A stretch of DNA of 22,687 nucleotides from Bacteroidota bacterium (GTDB lineage Bacteria > Bacteroidota > Bacteroidia > Chitinophagales > Chitinophagaceae): the NCBI GenBank assembly GCA_023412975.1, contig JAEZRB010000337.1, positions 1 through 22,687 on the forward strand, given 5' to 3'. Made by a program: the position numbers and the translations under genes. The notes beneath the pieces were generated by a model, which was not told the origin of the DNA, ran no database searches, and saw nothing but the letters and a program-made list of their open reading frames with translations. The stretch's first letter is position 1. Each line of letters opens with the position of its first letter. Below, piece after piece: positions 12,994-22,687 of the stretch.

Positions 12994-15636
12994 TTCCTCA
13001 ATAAATGTAGATACCGATATATAAACCGGTTGGCCGTTGACCGTCTCTTTTATATGGACAATATTCCCGCTTTCATCCTCGAAGCTCAGGTTATCAATGG
13101 CCGAAATCCCGGAATTATAAAGCAGCAGCACATTTGTTCCGTCATCGAATAAAGTGTAGGGAGCGCTTTCCCCGACATATAAAGCATATTGCCCGCCCGG
13201 CCGCACATCATATTTCATCAACTCGAGCTTCTGATCACAAGGGGAAGCGGGCAAACAGTCCGCGGCAATACTTGCACAGTTTTGGCTTAGCTCCGTATAC
13301 TTTGCCTGGATCCAGTTCAGTATTGTAGTTTTAAATGGCTCCTCGTTAATATCAAACTGATTAGCAAACTGGCTGTACTTTTCCGATTGGAGCTTGAGTA
13401 GCAGCGCCCACATATTTGTTTCGAACTCATGCGCGGTACCGAGCTTTTCCTGGCAAGTACTACACTCACTGTAACAGTCGCTGAGATCAGCCTGCAGACG
13501 TTCCTCGTTGAAGAAATCCTTCAATTGCTTTAAGGCCTTATTTCTGGTGATATATTCATTCACCTGGGTATTGACTATATCATTACTCAACATAAGGGTG
13601 TATGCAACGGTATATTCACCTCTTTTTTCGAGCTGCACTTCCAATACGTCCATGAATTCTGCAGCAGGCGTATGACAAACAATATCGTTACCAGTGAAGG
13701 GAATACTTGACTTTGAATCGATGACCTCTCCGCAATCGTTTTTAACCGTCACCAGTACTTCATAATAACAATTGATACAAAAGGCCTGGTCGGTTGCGCG
13801 GTCTGTGAATGGCCCCAAAGCAGAGGGATTTACGCTATAGGTGATCTTAAATAGTCCCGGGTGAGCTACAAGAAATGTCGCTGTTGCCTTTTTGTAGTAA
13901 TTTCCTGCGCTTATTTCGAAATCGCCAGATCCAATCAGTACCTGGTTCATACTCTTCTTAGCAAGCGACGCTTCAGCAGAAGCCAGTTCATCCAGGCTTG
14001 ATGGACTCCCGCCTGCAAGCGCTGTAGCAATAGTTCTGCCTTTAGCGTCAACATAACTTATACTTGCCTGCCCGTTAGCATCTATTACCATATTTTTTAG
14101 GTAGTGTGATGCGTTGCCCACTTCCATACCGAATAATCGATAAAGCTCCCGGGGCATAGGTTTCCCATAGAAGTAGTTTGTCTCATGTTCCGCCACTCCA
14201 ATCTGGAAAACCTTTCCGACCCCTCCCTGTCGACGGATCCTGCCCGTATTATCAGGCATATACTCCGTAAGTGAAAAAGGATACCCATCTGCATCAGGTA
14301 CATACTTTGAAAAATAAAAATTACTATTGCTTATAAATGGATTTTGTGGTGAGTAATATTTTGCCGCACCATCACCGCTTAGTTTAGAAGCCATGATGTT
14401 GCACAAAGGATCATTTCCGGAAGTTATATCTATATGACTATAAGGTTGTTCTGTCAGATTTTTACTTAATCCAATATAGTATTGCAATTTATTATTATCG
14501 AGAGGTGCAGGAAGTATGTTCAAAGCAGGTCTACCCATTTCATCATAGATAGTTTCAGCCGCCACTGTCTTATCATCACTGCTACTTAGTGTTACCACCT
14601 GTCTGCTGCGTAATGTTCCATCAAAATAGGAGATAACGTCTTTTCTCTTCCCTTCTTCAGCAAAGCTGCCTGTGTATTGCCAATTCAGGTTAGGTTGGTG
14701 ACCCTCGTCAATCTCGGAAAATGCAAGGGTTGGACCGTCGCGAAATATCCAGTTCGTCGTTAATCTCAGGTTCGTATTAAGTTGATAAGCCACTCCCCTT
14801 ACCCGCACCAACACAAAACCATCGGTGTAAGGTATTTCCATTTTATACGAAGCCCCGGAGACAGTCACCCGGCTATTATCGTTTTTCATGATCTCTTCTA
14901 CTTGGGCGTCAGTAATAGTACCGGGGTTATTAAAAAAATTTCCTTTGCTGCCTTGTCTGTCAACATACGTCCATTCAACATCAAACTCTTCGGCCCCCGG
15001 AAAATCCGCAGGATTCCACGACACGATCAACTTGCTGCCAGTAAGTATCATATTACCATCATCGCTATCGCTATCATCCGCAACAACGACAGTAGCAGAT
15101 ACTGAATTCTGGAATAGATATTTACGTTTTATGAAGATCTGATTCTTAAGCCTGAAAATAGCGGGTATATTAGTTCCCAATTCAGGTGAAGTAATAGAGG
15201 TTACCTTAACTGTAACATCATACCCATTTATAAATTTATACTGCGCTTCTACGGGGTACGATGTACCCAGGTCCTTGTTATATTTTACAACAAGATCGAC
15301 ATCGTTAATTACCGTAGGATTTTGCTGATCCCTGCTGCTCCTGTATTCTATCGACACTTTCAACGTACAGACGAAAGATTGGTTGTAATAGAATACAGGC
15401 ACATCGTTGCGCAACTCAAACGTAATGATATTGTCAACCGATATATTGTGGATTTGATTCCATTCCGAAAGCGGGAGATCCCGAAACTTAGGATCAATGT
15501 TGGATAAAGCGGGGCTCCCGGAATTTATAGTTCCGTCCAATGAAGTAATATAAGACTCGTCTGCAGCATGCACTGCCTGCACGATCGAAAACAAACCCAA
15601 AACGAACATAGAAAGTTTGGTCAAAATAGCATTCAT
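12991..15636 (-). CDS. RHS protein, N-terminal half with signal peptide (DUF6443-type)
   Basis: This 881-aa frame starts at the ATG at 15636. Residues 1-24 form a typical Sec signal peptide (LTKLSMFVLGLFSIVQAVHA followed by ADE), so the product is exported. Beta-rich domains fill residues 30-310, including a fibronectin-like SWNPADFPGAEEFDVEW. At about 332-378 is the DUF6443-like RHS opening (ISYFDGTLRSRQVV, TIYDEMGRPALNILP). Further YD-like strands follow (EYMPDNTGRIRRQGGVGK, YVDAKGRTIATAL). A Cys-rich segment (CYSECSTC) begins near 725, and PGGQYALYV lies near 815. In homologous proteins these parts continue directly into the LamG/YD section. Here a TAA ends the frame, so by itself this half would be a secreted protein with no toxin. 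It follows the 259-aa gene by 39 nt. Confidence 0.85.
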   Translation of the reverse strand: MNAILTKLSMFVLGLFSIVQAVHAADESYITSLDGTINSGSPALSNIDPKFRDLPLSEWNQIHNISVDNIITFELRNDVPVFYYNQSFVCTLKVSIEYRSSRDQQNPTVINDVDLVVKYNKDLGTSYPVEAQYKFINGYDVTVKVTSITSPELGTNIPAIFRLKNQIFIKRKYLFQNSVSATVVVADDSDSDDGNMILTGSKLIVSWNPADFPGAEEFDVEWTYVDRQGSKGNFFNNPGTITDAQVEEIMKNDNSRVTVSGASYKMEIPYTDGFVLVRVRGVAYQLNTNLRLTTNWIFRDGPTLAFSEIDEGHQPNLNWQYTGSFAEEGKRKDVISYFDGTLRSRQVVTLSSSDDKTVAAETIYDEMGRPALNILPAPLDNNKLQYYIGLSKNLTEQPYSHIDITSGNDPLCNIMASKLSGDGAAKYYSPQNPFISNSNFYFSKYVPDADGYPFSLTEYMPDNTGRIRRQGGVGKVFQIGVAEHETNYFYGKPMPRELYRLFGMEVGNASHYLKNMVIDANGQASISYVDAKGRTIATALAGGSPSSLDELASAEASLAKKSMNQVLIGSGDFEISAGNYYKKATATFLVAHPGLFKITYSVNPSALGPFTDRATDQAFCINCYYEVLVTVKNDCGEVIDSKSSIPFTGNDIVCHTPAAEFMDVLEVQLEKRGEYTVAYTLMLSNDIVNTQVNEYITRNKALKQLKDFFNEERLQADLSDCYSECSTCQEKLGTAHEFETNMWALLLKLQSEKYSQFANQFDINEEPFKTTILNWIQAKYTELSQNCASIAADCLPASPCDQKLELMKYDVRPGGQYALYVGESAPYTLFDDGTNVLLLYNSGISAIDNLSFEDESGNIVHIKETVNGQPVYISVSTFIEE

Positions 15637-15675
15637 ATCTATACTATTAGTTTGATAATTAACAGCCGCTTACAC

Positions 15676-16455
15676 TTACTTTAGGTAATCACTACTATCG
15701 ACTGTTATTTCATAGTCTTTATACTCTTCCGCTGGTTCCGGTATTCCATTTTTAAAATTGATTATTTTGGCCATTTCGACGGCTACATCGAAAGTTGATG
15801 TAAAATCGTATTGATAACTTACCCTTGACCGCCAGCATTTCTTAGGATCCCTGTTTATATCACCCGGTTCTTTCCACCAGTCTATTTCTGTTTTACGAAC
15901 GGTATAGTCCGCAGCGTCATAGTATATAGACGTCGTTCTTACTTCCGGCATAAGGTCATTGCTGATCTTTAATATTCTTTCCGTTCCATTGTCAGTAACC
16001 GTTGCCTGAACTTTCAGCCCTGTCGTATCTTCAAAATATTTCTCAAAAGGAAATGACGCCAGTTTATGTTCTAAAAGCTGACTCGTATCAATTCTTCTGA
16101 CGACTAAAAACTTATGAAGTGTATCTAATTGTAGCAGTATGCTATCAAGTAAGAATGTTCTTTGAGATCCTAGTTCGGTAAACTCCCAGGTACCGTTTTT
16201 GACTGTCCTGAATGGAAGCACTTCCTTTAACACGTCGCCATTTTCACGGTCATATAAATTTATAATACCTGAAATATCGTAGCTGGCGCCTGAATGACTA
16301 TATTTCTCATAAAGGATTTTGAGCTCTTCCTTTCCATCATACTGGATTATGCCTTTTTTGCCCAGTTTATTGAGCCATCTTGCAGACAGGGTAAGACCCA
16401 GTAAGCTTACTGCAATTAAAAGGATTCCCTTTATTACTGTTTTTCTTTTTCTCAT
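15676..16455 (-). CDS. Small membrane-anchored protein of the RHS operon
   Basis: This 259-aa protein starts at the ATG at 16455, 31 nt after the stop of the giant partner gene and 39 nt before the RHS gene, so all three are probably cotranscribed. Residues 1-5 are basic (MRKRK) and about 6-24 form one hydrophobic segment (TVIKGILLIAVSLLGLTLS), a signal anchor or signal peptide; no lipobox is evident. The rest is predicted beta-rich and soluble (DISGIINLYDRENGDVL, LLDSILLQLDTLHKFLVV, TTSIYYDAADYTVRKTEIDWW). It could be a LolA-like half-barrel, but that is a guess from strand pattern only. Being sandwiched between the two giant genes suggests an accessory role in export or assembly. Function unknown. 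Confidence 0.7.
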   Translation of the reverse strand: MRKRKTVIKGILLIAVSLLGLTLSARWLNKLGKKGIIQYDGKEELKILYEKYSHSGASYDISGIINLYDRENGDVLKEVLPFRTVKNGTWEFTELGSQRTFLLDSILLQLDTLHKFLVVRRIDTSQLLEHKLASFPFEKYFEDTTGLKVQATVTDNGTERILKISNDLMPEVRTTSIYYDAADYTVRKTEIDWWKEPGDINRDPKKCWRSRVSYQYDFTSTFDVAVEMAKIINFKNGIPEPAEEYKDYEITVDSSDYLK

Positions 16456-16466
16456 GGGGTATGTTT

Positions 16467-16475
16467 AAAAAAAAA
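16467..16475. repeat. Run of nine A in the intergenic gap
   Basis: A 9-nt homopolymer lies between the stop of the giant partner gene and the start of the 259-aa gene. It is outside any coding frame, so slippage here would not change a protein. Confidence 0.9.
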
Positions 16476-16486
16476 CTCTGGTTTTA

Positions 16487-19400
16487 TTATTGTCGTTTTC
16501 TAAATGATTGACGGTTTTCTTTCAATGTCATTATGCCACGCTCTGTCTCCTTCTTTACCCTAACCGGTGTGCCCTCATCATCGTACTCGTAAAAAGTTGC
16601 AAAATTGTTTTCATCCAACTGCGCAACGAGGCGAAGGTTTGTGTCATCGTACACATAGGATGCTAATTGTCCGTCATTCGGCAGAATCCGGAAATCATCG
16701 ATATGGAGCGTTCCTGAAGTAATCAATTCCAGGTGAAAGTTCGGTCCGGCCTCAAATGCCGGGAGTTCCAGACGCTTCCAACCCTCCACCACGGGAACCA
16801 CCATAGCGGATACATTTTGCGGCTGGCCATTTATTTTTACCTCAAGATTTTGAATGGTATTAGTGATGGGGCTATTATCGTTGACCCAAAAACTTACCAG
16901 GTATTCTTTGCCGGCTACTGGCGCAAACCCTTTTGCCAACTCATTGGCGAGTAGCTTATACCTGCCTGTGTTATCATAATCCAAAAAAGGATAAATAGGC
17001 GAAGCGCTACCGCCTGATCTTATGATATCGATATCTCCGGTGATCTCATAACTATACTTGCCCGTGTGCGACACGGTATTGTCGATCTTTCCGGCCGGCG
17101 ACTGCCATACTGAGCCCTGGTTGATAAATCCAAAATCAAAATGTCTTTCCAACGGACATTTTTCCGGCTCACCTGAGGTAAGGTTAAAATCATAGTCTTC
17201 AAACCCGTCATACACTATTTCATTATGCCTCGCATTTGCTCCAACGGCTATAGCCAGCGACTGTTGGTATCCGAATAATGCCGAGCCATACCGGGATAAC
17301 GCGTCCACGTTTTCTATCTCATTACCCTTCTGATCAAAATAGACAGATTTATTGCTCCACACCCATCGGTTATCCAAAGGTTCAAGTGTGACAGAGCCAG
17401 GGGGAATAGTATTTACCAAACCAGCAGAAGTAAAATTCCAAAAAGGATTATAAGTGCTATATGACCCCGTTTTGCGGATGTTTGTACCGCTAGGTTGGGC
17501 GGAATTACCAGGTTTTTGATCTCTTTTAACTGTGTATACATAGTTTACATAGGGCCGCCAAGTTCCCAAGATGCCGTTAAAATAAGGGTTTATTGTTCTA
17601 TCAACTGGATCGACACATTGACTAGTAGCCTCCACATTTACGTCGAGCGAAGCAATCGACAAACTAAACGTACATGCCACCTTTCCTGAAGGTATGGTAT
17701 TAAAGACCGTGACTGAATCCGAAAGAAGAATCTTATCTAACAAAGACCCTTCATTTGAGTGTTGATGCAGCGCTGAAAAACCACTGTAACCAAGCATAGC
17801 GAATGAAAGTGATGATAGAGACCTCAATCTTGTAAGGCAAGTATTATAGTTAGTCGACGTAATCGGAAAATCATATGTGGCGGTCTTTGCACATGAACTC
17901 CATGTGCTCGAAATGTGCAGAGGTGCATCTGGTATAAAGCTTTGTTCGTAAATGGTCGAACCAATTGTAATGGAATTTATCTTGATTTCATCATTGAAAA
18001 TTTCAAAATATGCAATATCGCCAGCCGTTGTATAATGGTCACCATTTGTCGATGTTCTCTCTTCATCTAGGTAATATACAATTTGATCGACTTCAGGAAG
18101 ACCGCCAATAGTACCATTACACCTGTAAAAAAAGTCATTCAATGGGTTAGACCCTTGATCAAAATATCCATTTGCAACTCCAACCCGGATTATATCCCCG
18201 ACCGTAACGTTGTCATTTTTATATGAGAGTAAGTAATTTCTACCAGTTGTAGGGTTAGTTTTAAACAAAGATTTACAAAATGCGTCCCAATATGATCCCT
18301 TGCACATCCATTTTCCTTGCAAAGCTGGTGATTCCTCTGCGTAATCACTTACGGGCGTCGCCCATGCATCTTTCCAAATCACGGCTTTTGAATCCAAAAC
18401 TTTCGAATCAACACCCAACTCAATACGTCCATTGACGCGGGGATCGCTCATACAAACAACAGTTCCGGCCCCAGCATTGAGTATATTTCTTCTGCCGGAT
18501 CGAATTATCTTCCAAATACCGATGGCCGGCATAAAATTTCCGCCCCTATCAATGAATCTCAATGATCCATCATCGGATTTTATCACCCACGCCTTTTGAT
18601 CTAATGCAAGATTGACAACTTCATCACCCGGAAAAAAGTAGGGCACATAGGTGGACTGAATTTTCCCACCGCCACTAACAACAGGGTTAAAAAATATCGC
18701 TCCAATGTTTTTATACGCCGCTCCCATGCCTTCATGATTCAGAGCCTTATGTGCAACATAGTTAAAAGCGTAGGTATAATCATCAAATTCATTCTGTGTT
18801 CGTGTTAGGGCCACTTCACCTGTCTCACCATCCCACAGTAAGTTCTCGGTCTCTATAAACGACCCGTTTTGCATCGTTCGAGTCCCAGCTAAAATTCCGA
18901 ACCTATGAATAACTTTCACAGTTGATATGGAGTTAAAACTCTCCTTCGATACGGTTTGATTATAGTTGAACCCCATGCTTCCCGTACAAATTATAAAATA
19001 GCATGCGCCACCTGGATAGGCCCCGATACTTGTGCCGGAACTTCCATTCAGACTTTGCCGGACATCCGTGGTAACATCAACCTCTGTAGCTATTGTAACA
19101 TTTTCGGTAATAGTTCCATCCTTTTCTAATACGTCAACCGCATTGTTCAATTCTTTTTCCTCAGCGTTCTGATCCTTAACCTTATAGAAATACTCTGAAG
19201 ACGAAACATCATCACCTGCCTTGTTTACAACTTTGATCATTTTAGGCTTACCGTGCATATCATTCAACTCGACTTTGAATCCCTGTGAGGCAACCATCCT
19301 TCTAATGTAAGTGCTTGTAAATAATTTAAGAATAGTACTTGTCTCATATTGGACCTTATCCATTTTAAGATCGTCAACGATGGTAGGAAAATCCTTTGCC

Positions 19401-22400
19401 GTATAAAATTCATGGATTATTTGGCCAGTAGGATTTTCAAGCGGTGCCCCATTTGCATGATTGTCCCCAAAAGAGGTAACAGTCACTTTGCTGTAACCAA
19501 TAGAAGGTCCGGGAAAATACGACTCACAATATGGCTTTACCATATGGTGATACCGGTCACTACTCCAATGAACTTTTTCGATATAATGCTCTGGTTCATG
19601 AAAAGGGTTCTCTTCATTGCCTATCTGTGGCTCATATGCTGCAATACCTGAAGAAATTAATTGTCCAGATCTATCAATAGTCGTATAATCGAAGAGCTGC
19701 CCATACTTCGAAGTTCTACTACCAGGTGTTTCAACCATCTCCAGCCACTGATCTGAGATTTCAATTTTTTTAACCCGGGAGCCGCCTCCAGTTTTCGTAT
19801 TGGCTACAGTCTGAGGCACCTGGTTTGATTGTCTTATATATCCGGGACTGTATAACCTAACCATGCTGCGGTTGAAATCGATGTTCTCCGCAAAACGCCT
19901 GTTCTCCGCTTTTCTCTCAAATGGTTGAAAAACTTCCCGGCCGATATTAGAAAAAGCAGTTATCAGCGAACGGATGGCGGCTATCCAATCACTACTGACG
20001 TCGGAATTGTCGTAGTTGTCATAAGCATACTGCGGCAAATCAGATCTCAACATTTGCCAGGCAGCTTTGCTCATAGCACTATAATCGTTTATACGTTTAA
20101 CTGGGATCGAAACCGTTTTATCGTCGATCACTACAATTGGTTTGTCATAATCAATCTCTGCATAACCTTGAACAAATTCCATGTTTCCGCGCCCATCCAT
20201 ATTTGTATAGATCTTATAAAATAAATCACTAAGGGATTTCCCATCGGGTTCTTTCAGATAAAGACTTTTAAACGTTTCTACCGATGAAACCGGGAACGGA
20301 AGCCCAACTATTATCCGGTTGGCTTTCGTTAACCTATGATCCTGGGGGTTATCGTCATTTTTCAGATCCTTTACAAAACACATCTGCATAGCGCGACGAT
20401 CCTGAACAAAAGCATAATCGTCACTTTCGTACTCCACCAAGATCATGCTATTAGTAGGTGTTATAATTTTACTGAGCTGCCATTTTGATGAAAGCCTGTC
20501 TATCAGCCGACTCCATTCATGTTGATCTGAGTTATCGGGTGCTGCGTTTTTCTGGAGTGCATATGGGAATTCAGAATTATTCAGATAATTATTCCCGCCT
20601 ATGATCCTATTATAAAAGCTTTGCTTATACGTCCCCCACCGGTCAGTTTGCCGTTGAGCGTACATATCACTTCCTTCCAGCGCATCGTGGGCATCATTGG
20701 TTCCAGGCTTTGCAATATCGGGGATGTTACCATCATTTATAACCCTCAGATCATACTCAAATTCGTAAGGGTTCGACACACCCCTGGAGTTGCCTCCAAA
20801 CTTAAAATAGACTTTCTTCAGGGTTAACTTTCCATGTGCGGCATTAACATCCGGCAACCCGCTGATGGAAGGGTCCTCGCCGTTTTTATCCTTGGGAACA
20901 CCTGAATTATTTGAAACACCTGGATAAAGAGAATAATCATATTCAAAATACACTTCCTTGATTGGAATTAAGTTCTCAGGTGTATTTTGATTCTTTAACC
21001 AGTCTGCTTTTGAATACAATTTTATACAATCAAGCTTTTCTAGCTTGGCGTTTGTGTTTTTGCCACCCAATTCTCCTGAAACGCCCAAACCATCCTCCCT
21101 GACACTGGTTTTAAAAACCGCTATCATAGTTTTACTTTCAATCGATTCCAGGTGCCAAATCTCTTTTTCCCCATATACATAACTGCCTTTATCGTCTTTG
21201 GGATCGCTCAGTAACCCTTCATTATAATTAGCCATACCTGCCTCATAGGGTGCGCGCCATTTAAAACCATCACTATTTTTCGTATAGTTGAACTTTACAG
21301 CCGTCCCTAGGTCGTCGTCAGTTATGCCCGGATCACCACGGTCTACATAGTCTGGCGATAAAATTGCAGTCAGCAAAAATGAAGTTGCATAAGCTGGTGT
21401 TGTTTCTTTTGAGAAATACCAATCTCGTCCGTTTTTATTTGATGTACTCGCATCACTACTTGTATATGGAATCAAACCGGTTTTCCGGGCAAGATCATAA
21501 TCCACATTGCCAATGGGCTTTTTGACTGAAAATGTAACTTCGGTCTGTCGTTTATTGTAAACCGGGATTCCATAAACCATTCGTTTTCCATCGTTATCAG
21601 TAACAGTTATTTCCGAAATGTGATGCGCTTTTCTTGTTATGTTATCAAACCTAGTCGTGCCATTGATTTTCTTATCTAGGCCGTGTTTTGATGCTTCCTG
21701 CGCTGTTAGATAACTAAATGTTGTACTGCGATTGTCTCTTCCAGTCCTCTTCATGGGTTGAGAAATGGGGCTAACTACGCCATTTCTGTCCTTTAGTGAA
21801 GCATAAGCAAATGGTCCTGACGAAATGTCTACTTTTTTCGTTTCGTAGTTTCCAATTGAATTAAGGTACCCTGCCTGATAGTTGTTGTCATTAATATCAA
21901 TTCTTGTACGTTCCCCTTGTTGTCTTATGGCTATTGGCTCCGCACTGGGATCGACTATTACACTTGGAAATTCTGGTTCTGCCTGGTTAAGGAATTGATT
22001 ATTGACCTTCCATTTTCTCGTTTCGCTCCCACCTTTCGTGGAACTCACACGTCCTCCACTCTTGAAAATATTACCTGCGCCTACTGTTAAACCTATTGCT
22101 GTATTATTGCTCGTATTAGTATGACGCCTGTCGAAAACAACATAATTTCCACCAAAATAAGGTCTGAATTGTTGAGAGCCAGCTTGGCTTGTTGCTACAA
22201 AAAAATCATGAGTCGCAACCGGTATAGGCAGACTTGGCGAGCTTCGCAGGAAAACACCCTCTTTCTCCCTGTTAAAATCCAAAAGGGCATTCTCATTCTT
22301 TCTACCTTTTAAATAATTCATATACCCAAATGCAGGAACTGAAATAGTAGGATTTAAAATTTTCTCTTTATAGTAACTTCCCGTACCTCCTAAACCAAAA

Positions 22401-22687
22401 TATAATCCAAACACCGCAAGGCCACCGTCCAGACTCGCGGTATATCCATTATTCTCAGTGTTCATGGTTATGATTGGTGGATATGCCCGGCCAAAATAGC
22501 GAGTGTACGAAAGATCAAAGAGACTTCCATTATCGTAGTTACTGGTTGAGTAAGAAAGACCAAGCGAAGTTTCCTTCAACCCCGCCCTCGTATTGTAGTT
22601 GAATCCCCCGGAAAGTGTTCCCGTACCAGTCACATCGTTATACAGGTCATGCGATATGCTTAAAGACATATTTGGACTAATATCTAC
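16487..22687 (-). CDS. Giant RHS-locus partner protein (5' end outside the window)
   Basis: More than 2066 residues are visible. The frame stays open upstream of the first in-window ATG (22669) to the right edge (VDISPN precedes it), so the true start lies outside. The N-terminal part carries motifs typical of the long proteins encoded before RHS genes in Chitinophagaceae: YMNYLKGRKNENALLDFNRE and LPIPVATHDFF near residues 90-155. Near residue 1275 is ENLLWDGETGEVALTRTQNEF with GMGAAYKNIG behind it. At about 1820-1995 is a jelly-roll, CBM-like domain (FGFINQGSVW, EYLVSFWVNDN, LHIDDFRIL). The end, SYVYDDTNLRLVAQLDENNF and FYEYDDEGTPVRVKKETERG, is YD-repeat-like. By position and repeats it may be a large surface or delivery partner for the RHS toxin, loosely comparable with multi-subunit Tc/RHS systems. 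That role is inference. Confidence 0.8.
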   Translation of the reverse strand, partial: VDISPNMSLSISHDLYNDVTGTGTLSGGFNYNTRAGLKETSLGLSYSTSNYDNGSLFDLSYTRYFGRAYPPIITMNTENNGYTASLDGGLAVFGLYFGLGGTGSYYKEKILNPTISVPAFGYMNYLKGRKNENALLDFNREKEGVFLRSSPSLPIPVATHDFFVATSQAGSQQFRPYFGGNYVVFDRRHTNTSNNTAIGLTVGAGNIFKSGGRVSSTKGGSETRKWKVNNQFLNQAEPEFPSVIVDPSAEPIAIRQQGERTRIDINDNNYQAGYLNSIGNYETKKVDISSGPFAYASLKDRNGVVSPISQPMKRTGRDNRSTTFSYLTAQEASKHGLDKKINGTTRFDNITRKAHHISEITVTDNDGKRMVYGIPVYNKRQTEVTFSVKKPIGNVDYDLARKTGLIPYTSSDASTSNKNGRDWYFSKETTPAYATSFLLTAILSPDYVDRGDPGITDDDLGTAVKFNYTKNSDGFKWRAPYEAGMANYNEGLLSDPKDDKGSYVYGEKEIWHLESIESKTMIAVFKTSVREDGLGVSGELGGKNTNAKLEKLDCIKLYSKADWLKNQNTPENLIPIKEVYFEYDYSLYPGVSNNSGVPKDKNGEDPSISGLPDVNAAHGKLTLKKVYFKFGGNSRGVSNPYEFEYDLRVINDGNIPDIAKPGTNDAHDALEGSDMYAQRQTDRWGTYKQSFYNRIIGGNNYLNNSEFPYALQKNAAPDNSDQHEWSRLIDRLSSKWQLSKIITPTNSMILVEYESDDYAFVQDRRAMQMCFVKDLKNDDNPQDHRLTKANRIIVGLPFPVSSVETFKSLYLKEPDGKSLSDLFYKIYTNMDGRGNMEFVQGYAEIDYDKPIVVIDDKTVSIPVKRINDYSAMSKAAWQMLRSDLPQYAYDNYDNSDVSSDWIAAIRSLITAFSNIGREVFQPFERKAENRRFAENIDFNRSMVRLYSPGYIRQSNQVPQTVANTKTGGGSRVKKIEISDQWLEMVETPGSRTSKYGQLFDYTTIDRSGQLISSGIAAYEPQIGNEENPFHEPEHYIEKVHWSSDRYHHMVKPYCESYFPGPSIGYSKVTVTSFGDNHANGAPLENPTGQIIHEFYTAKDFPTIVDDLKMDKVQYETSTILKLFTSTYIRRMVASQGFKVELNDMHGKPKMIKVVNKAGDDVSSSEYFYKVKDQNAEEKELNNAVDVLEKDGTITENVTIATEVDVTTDVRQSLNGSSGTSIGAYPGGACYFIICTGSMGFNYNQTVSKESFNSISTVKVIHRFGILAGTRTMQNGSFIETENLLWDGETGEVALTRTQNEFDDYTYAFNYVAHKALNHEGMGAAYKNIGAIFFNPVVSGGGKIQSTYVPYFFPGDEVVNLALDQKAWVIKSDDGSLRFIDRGGNFMPAIGIWKIIRSGRRNILNAGAGTVVCMSDPRVNGRIELGVDSKVLDSKAVIWKDAWATPVSDYAEESPALQGKWMCKGSYWDAFCKSLFKTNPTTGRNYLLSYKNDNVTVGDIIRVGVANGYFDQGSNPLNDFFYRCNGTIGGLPEVDQIVYYLDEERTSTNGDHYTTAGDIAYFEIFNDEIKINSITIGSTIYEQSFIPDAPLHISSTWSSCAKTATYDFPITSTNYNTCLTRLRSLSSLSFAMLGYSGFSALHQHSNEGSLLDKILLSDSVTVFNTIPSGKVACTFSLSIASLDVNVEATSQCVDPVDRTINPYFNGILGTWRPYVNYVYTVKRDQKPGNSAQPSGTNIRKTGSYSTYNPFWNFTSAGLVNTIPPGSVTLEPLDNRWVWSNKSVYFDQKGNEIENVDALSRYGSALFGYQQSLAIAVGANARHNEIVYDGFEDYDFNLTSGEPEKCPLERHFDFGFINQGSVWQSPAGKIDNTVSHTGKYSYEITGDIDIIRSGGSASPIYPFLDYDNTGRYKLLANELAKGFAPVAGKEYLVSFWVNDNSPITNTIQNLEVKINGQPQNVSAMVVPVVEGWKRLELPAFEAGPNFHLELITSGTLHIDDFRILPNDGQLASYVYDDTNLRLVAQLDENNFATFYEYDDEGTPVRVKKETERGIMTLKENRQSFRKRQ

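Overview
The window looks like chromosomal DNA of a Bacteroidota bacterium, probably a Chitinophagaceae-like soil or plant-associated genus. That assignment is an inference. It rests on the Bacteroidota form of the RHS core (YPGGM-MPGR, then DPRxxRFxSxDPL, SPYxFxxNRxIDG and an ELEGLE or DLDGLE end), on very long partner proteins, on weak or absent Shine-Dalgarno sequences, and on IS21, IS66, IS3 and DUF4372/IS4-type transposase remnants. Almost every functional gene is on the minus strand, so the locus is read from right to left.

From about 22.7 kb down to 5.2 kb lies one RHS polymorphic-toxin operon. It begins with a giant partner protein (over 2060 aa, cut by the right edge), followed by a small membrane-anchored protein (259 aa) and then the RHS protein. 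The RHS protein is in two pieces: an 881-aa part with a signal peptide, and a part of about 2470-2495 aa with LamG-like domains, YD repeats, the RHS core and a C-terminal toxin. The two pieces share one frame and are separated by a single TAA at 12991-12993. Without that codon they would form a protein of about 3,376 aa. A small probable immunity gene (5163-5498) starts 4 nt after the toxin stop.

Downstream, from 5.2 kb to the left edge, is a graveyard and store of displaced toxin tips. Three truncated RHS tip cassettes each begin at or near the YPGGM-MPGR motif, where the main gene has its variable end. Two are followed by their own small putative immunity genes (76 aa and 130 aa), and the third runs off the left edge. 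The cassettes are separated by broken mobile elements: an IS21 istA 3' end, an IS66 tnpC 3' end with its terminal inverted repeat, a DUF4372/IS4-type transposase 5' end interrupted by that IS66, and an IS3 orfA fragment. A fossil of the RHS YD-repeat region with an internal deletion lies at about 492-629. Two cassettes carry a nearly identical 79-bp leader directly against the YPGGM boundary.

The whole reads as a toxin-switching locus. One expression site encodes the secreted RHS scaffold, and silent toxin/immunity cassettes share the RHS core as a homology arm, so recombination could swap the toxin. The nonsense codon suggests the current expression gene may be off, decayed or unusually decoded. 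No tRNA, rRNA, CRISPR array or riboswitch was seen.
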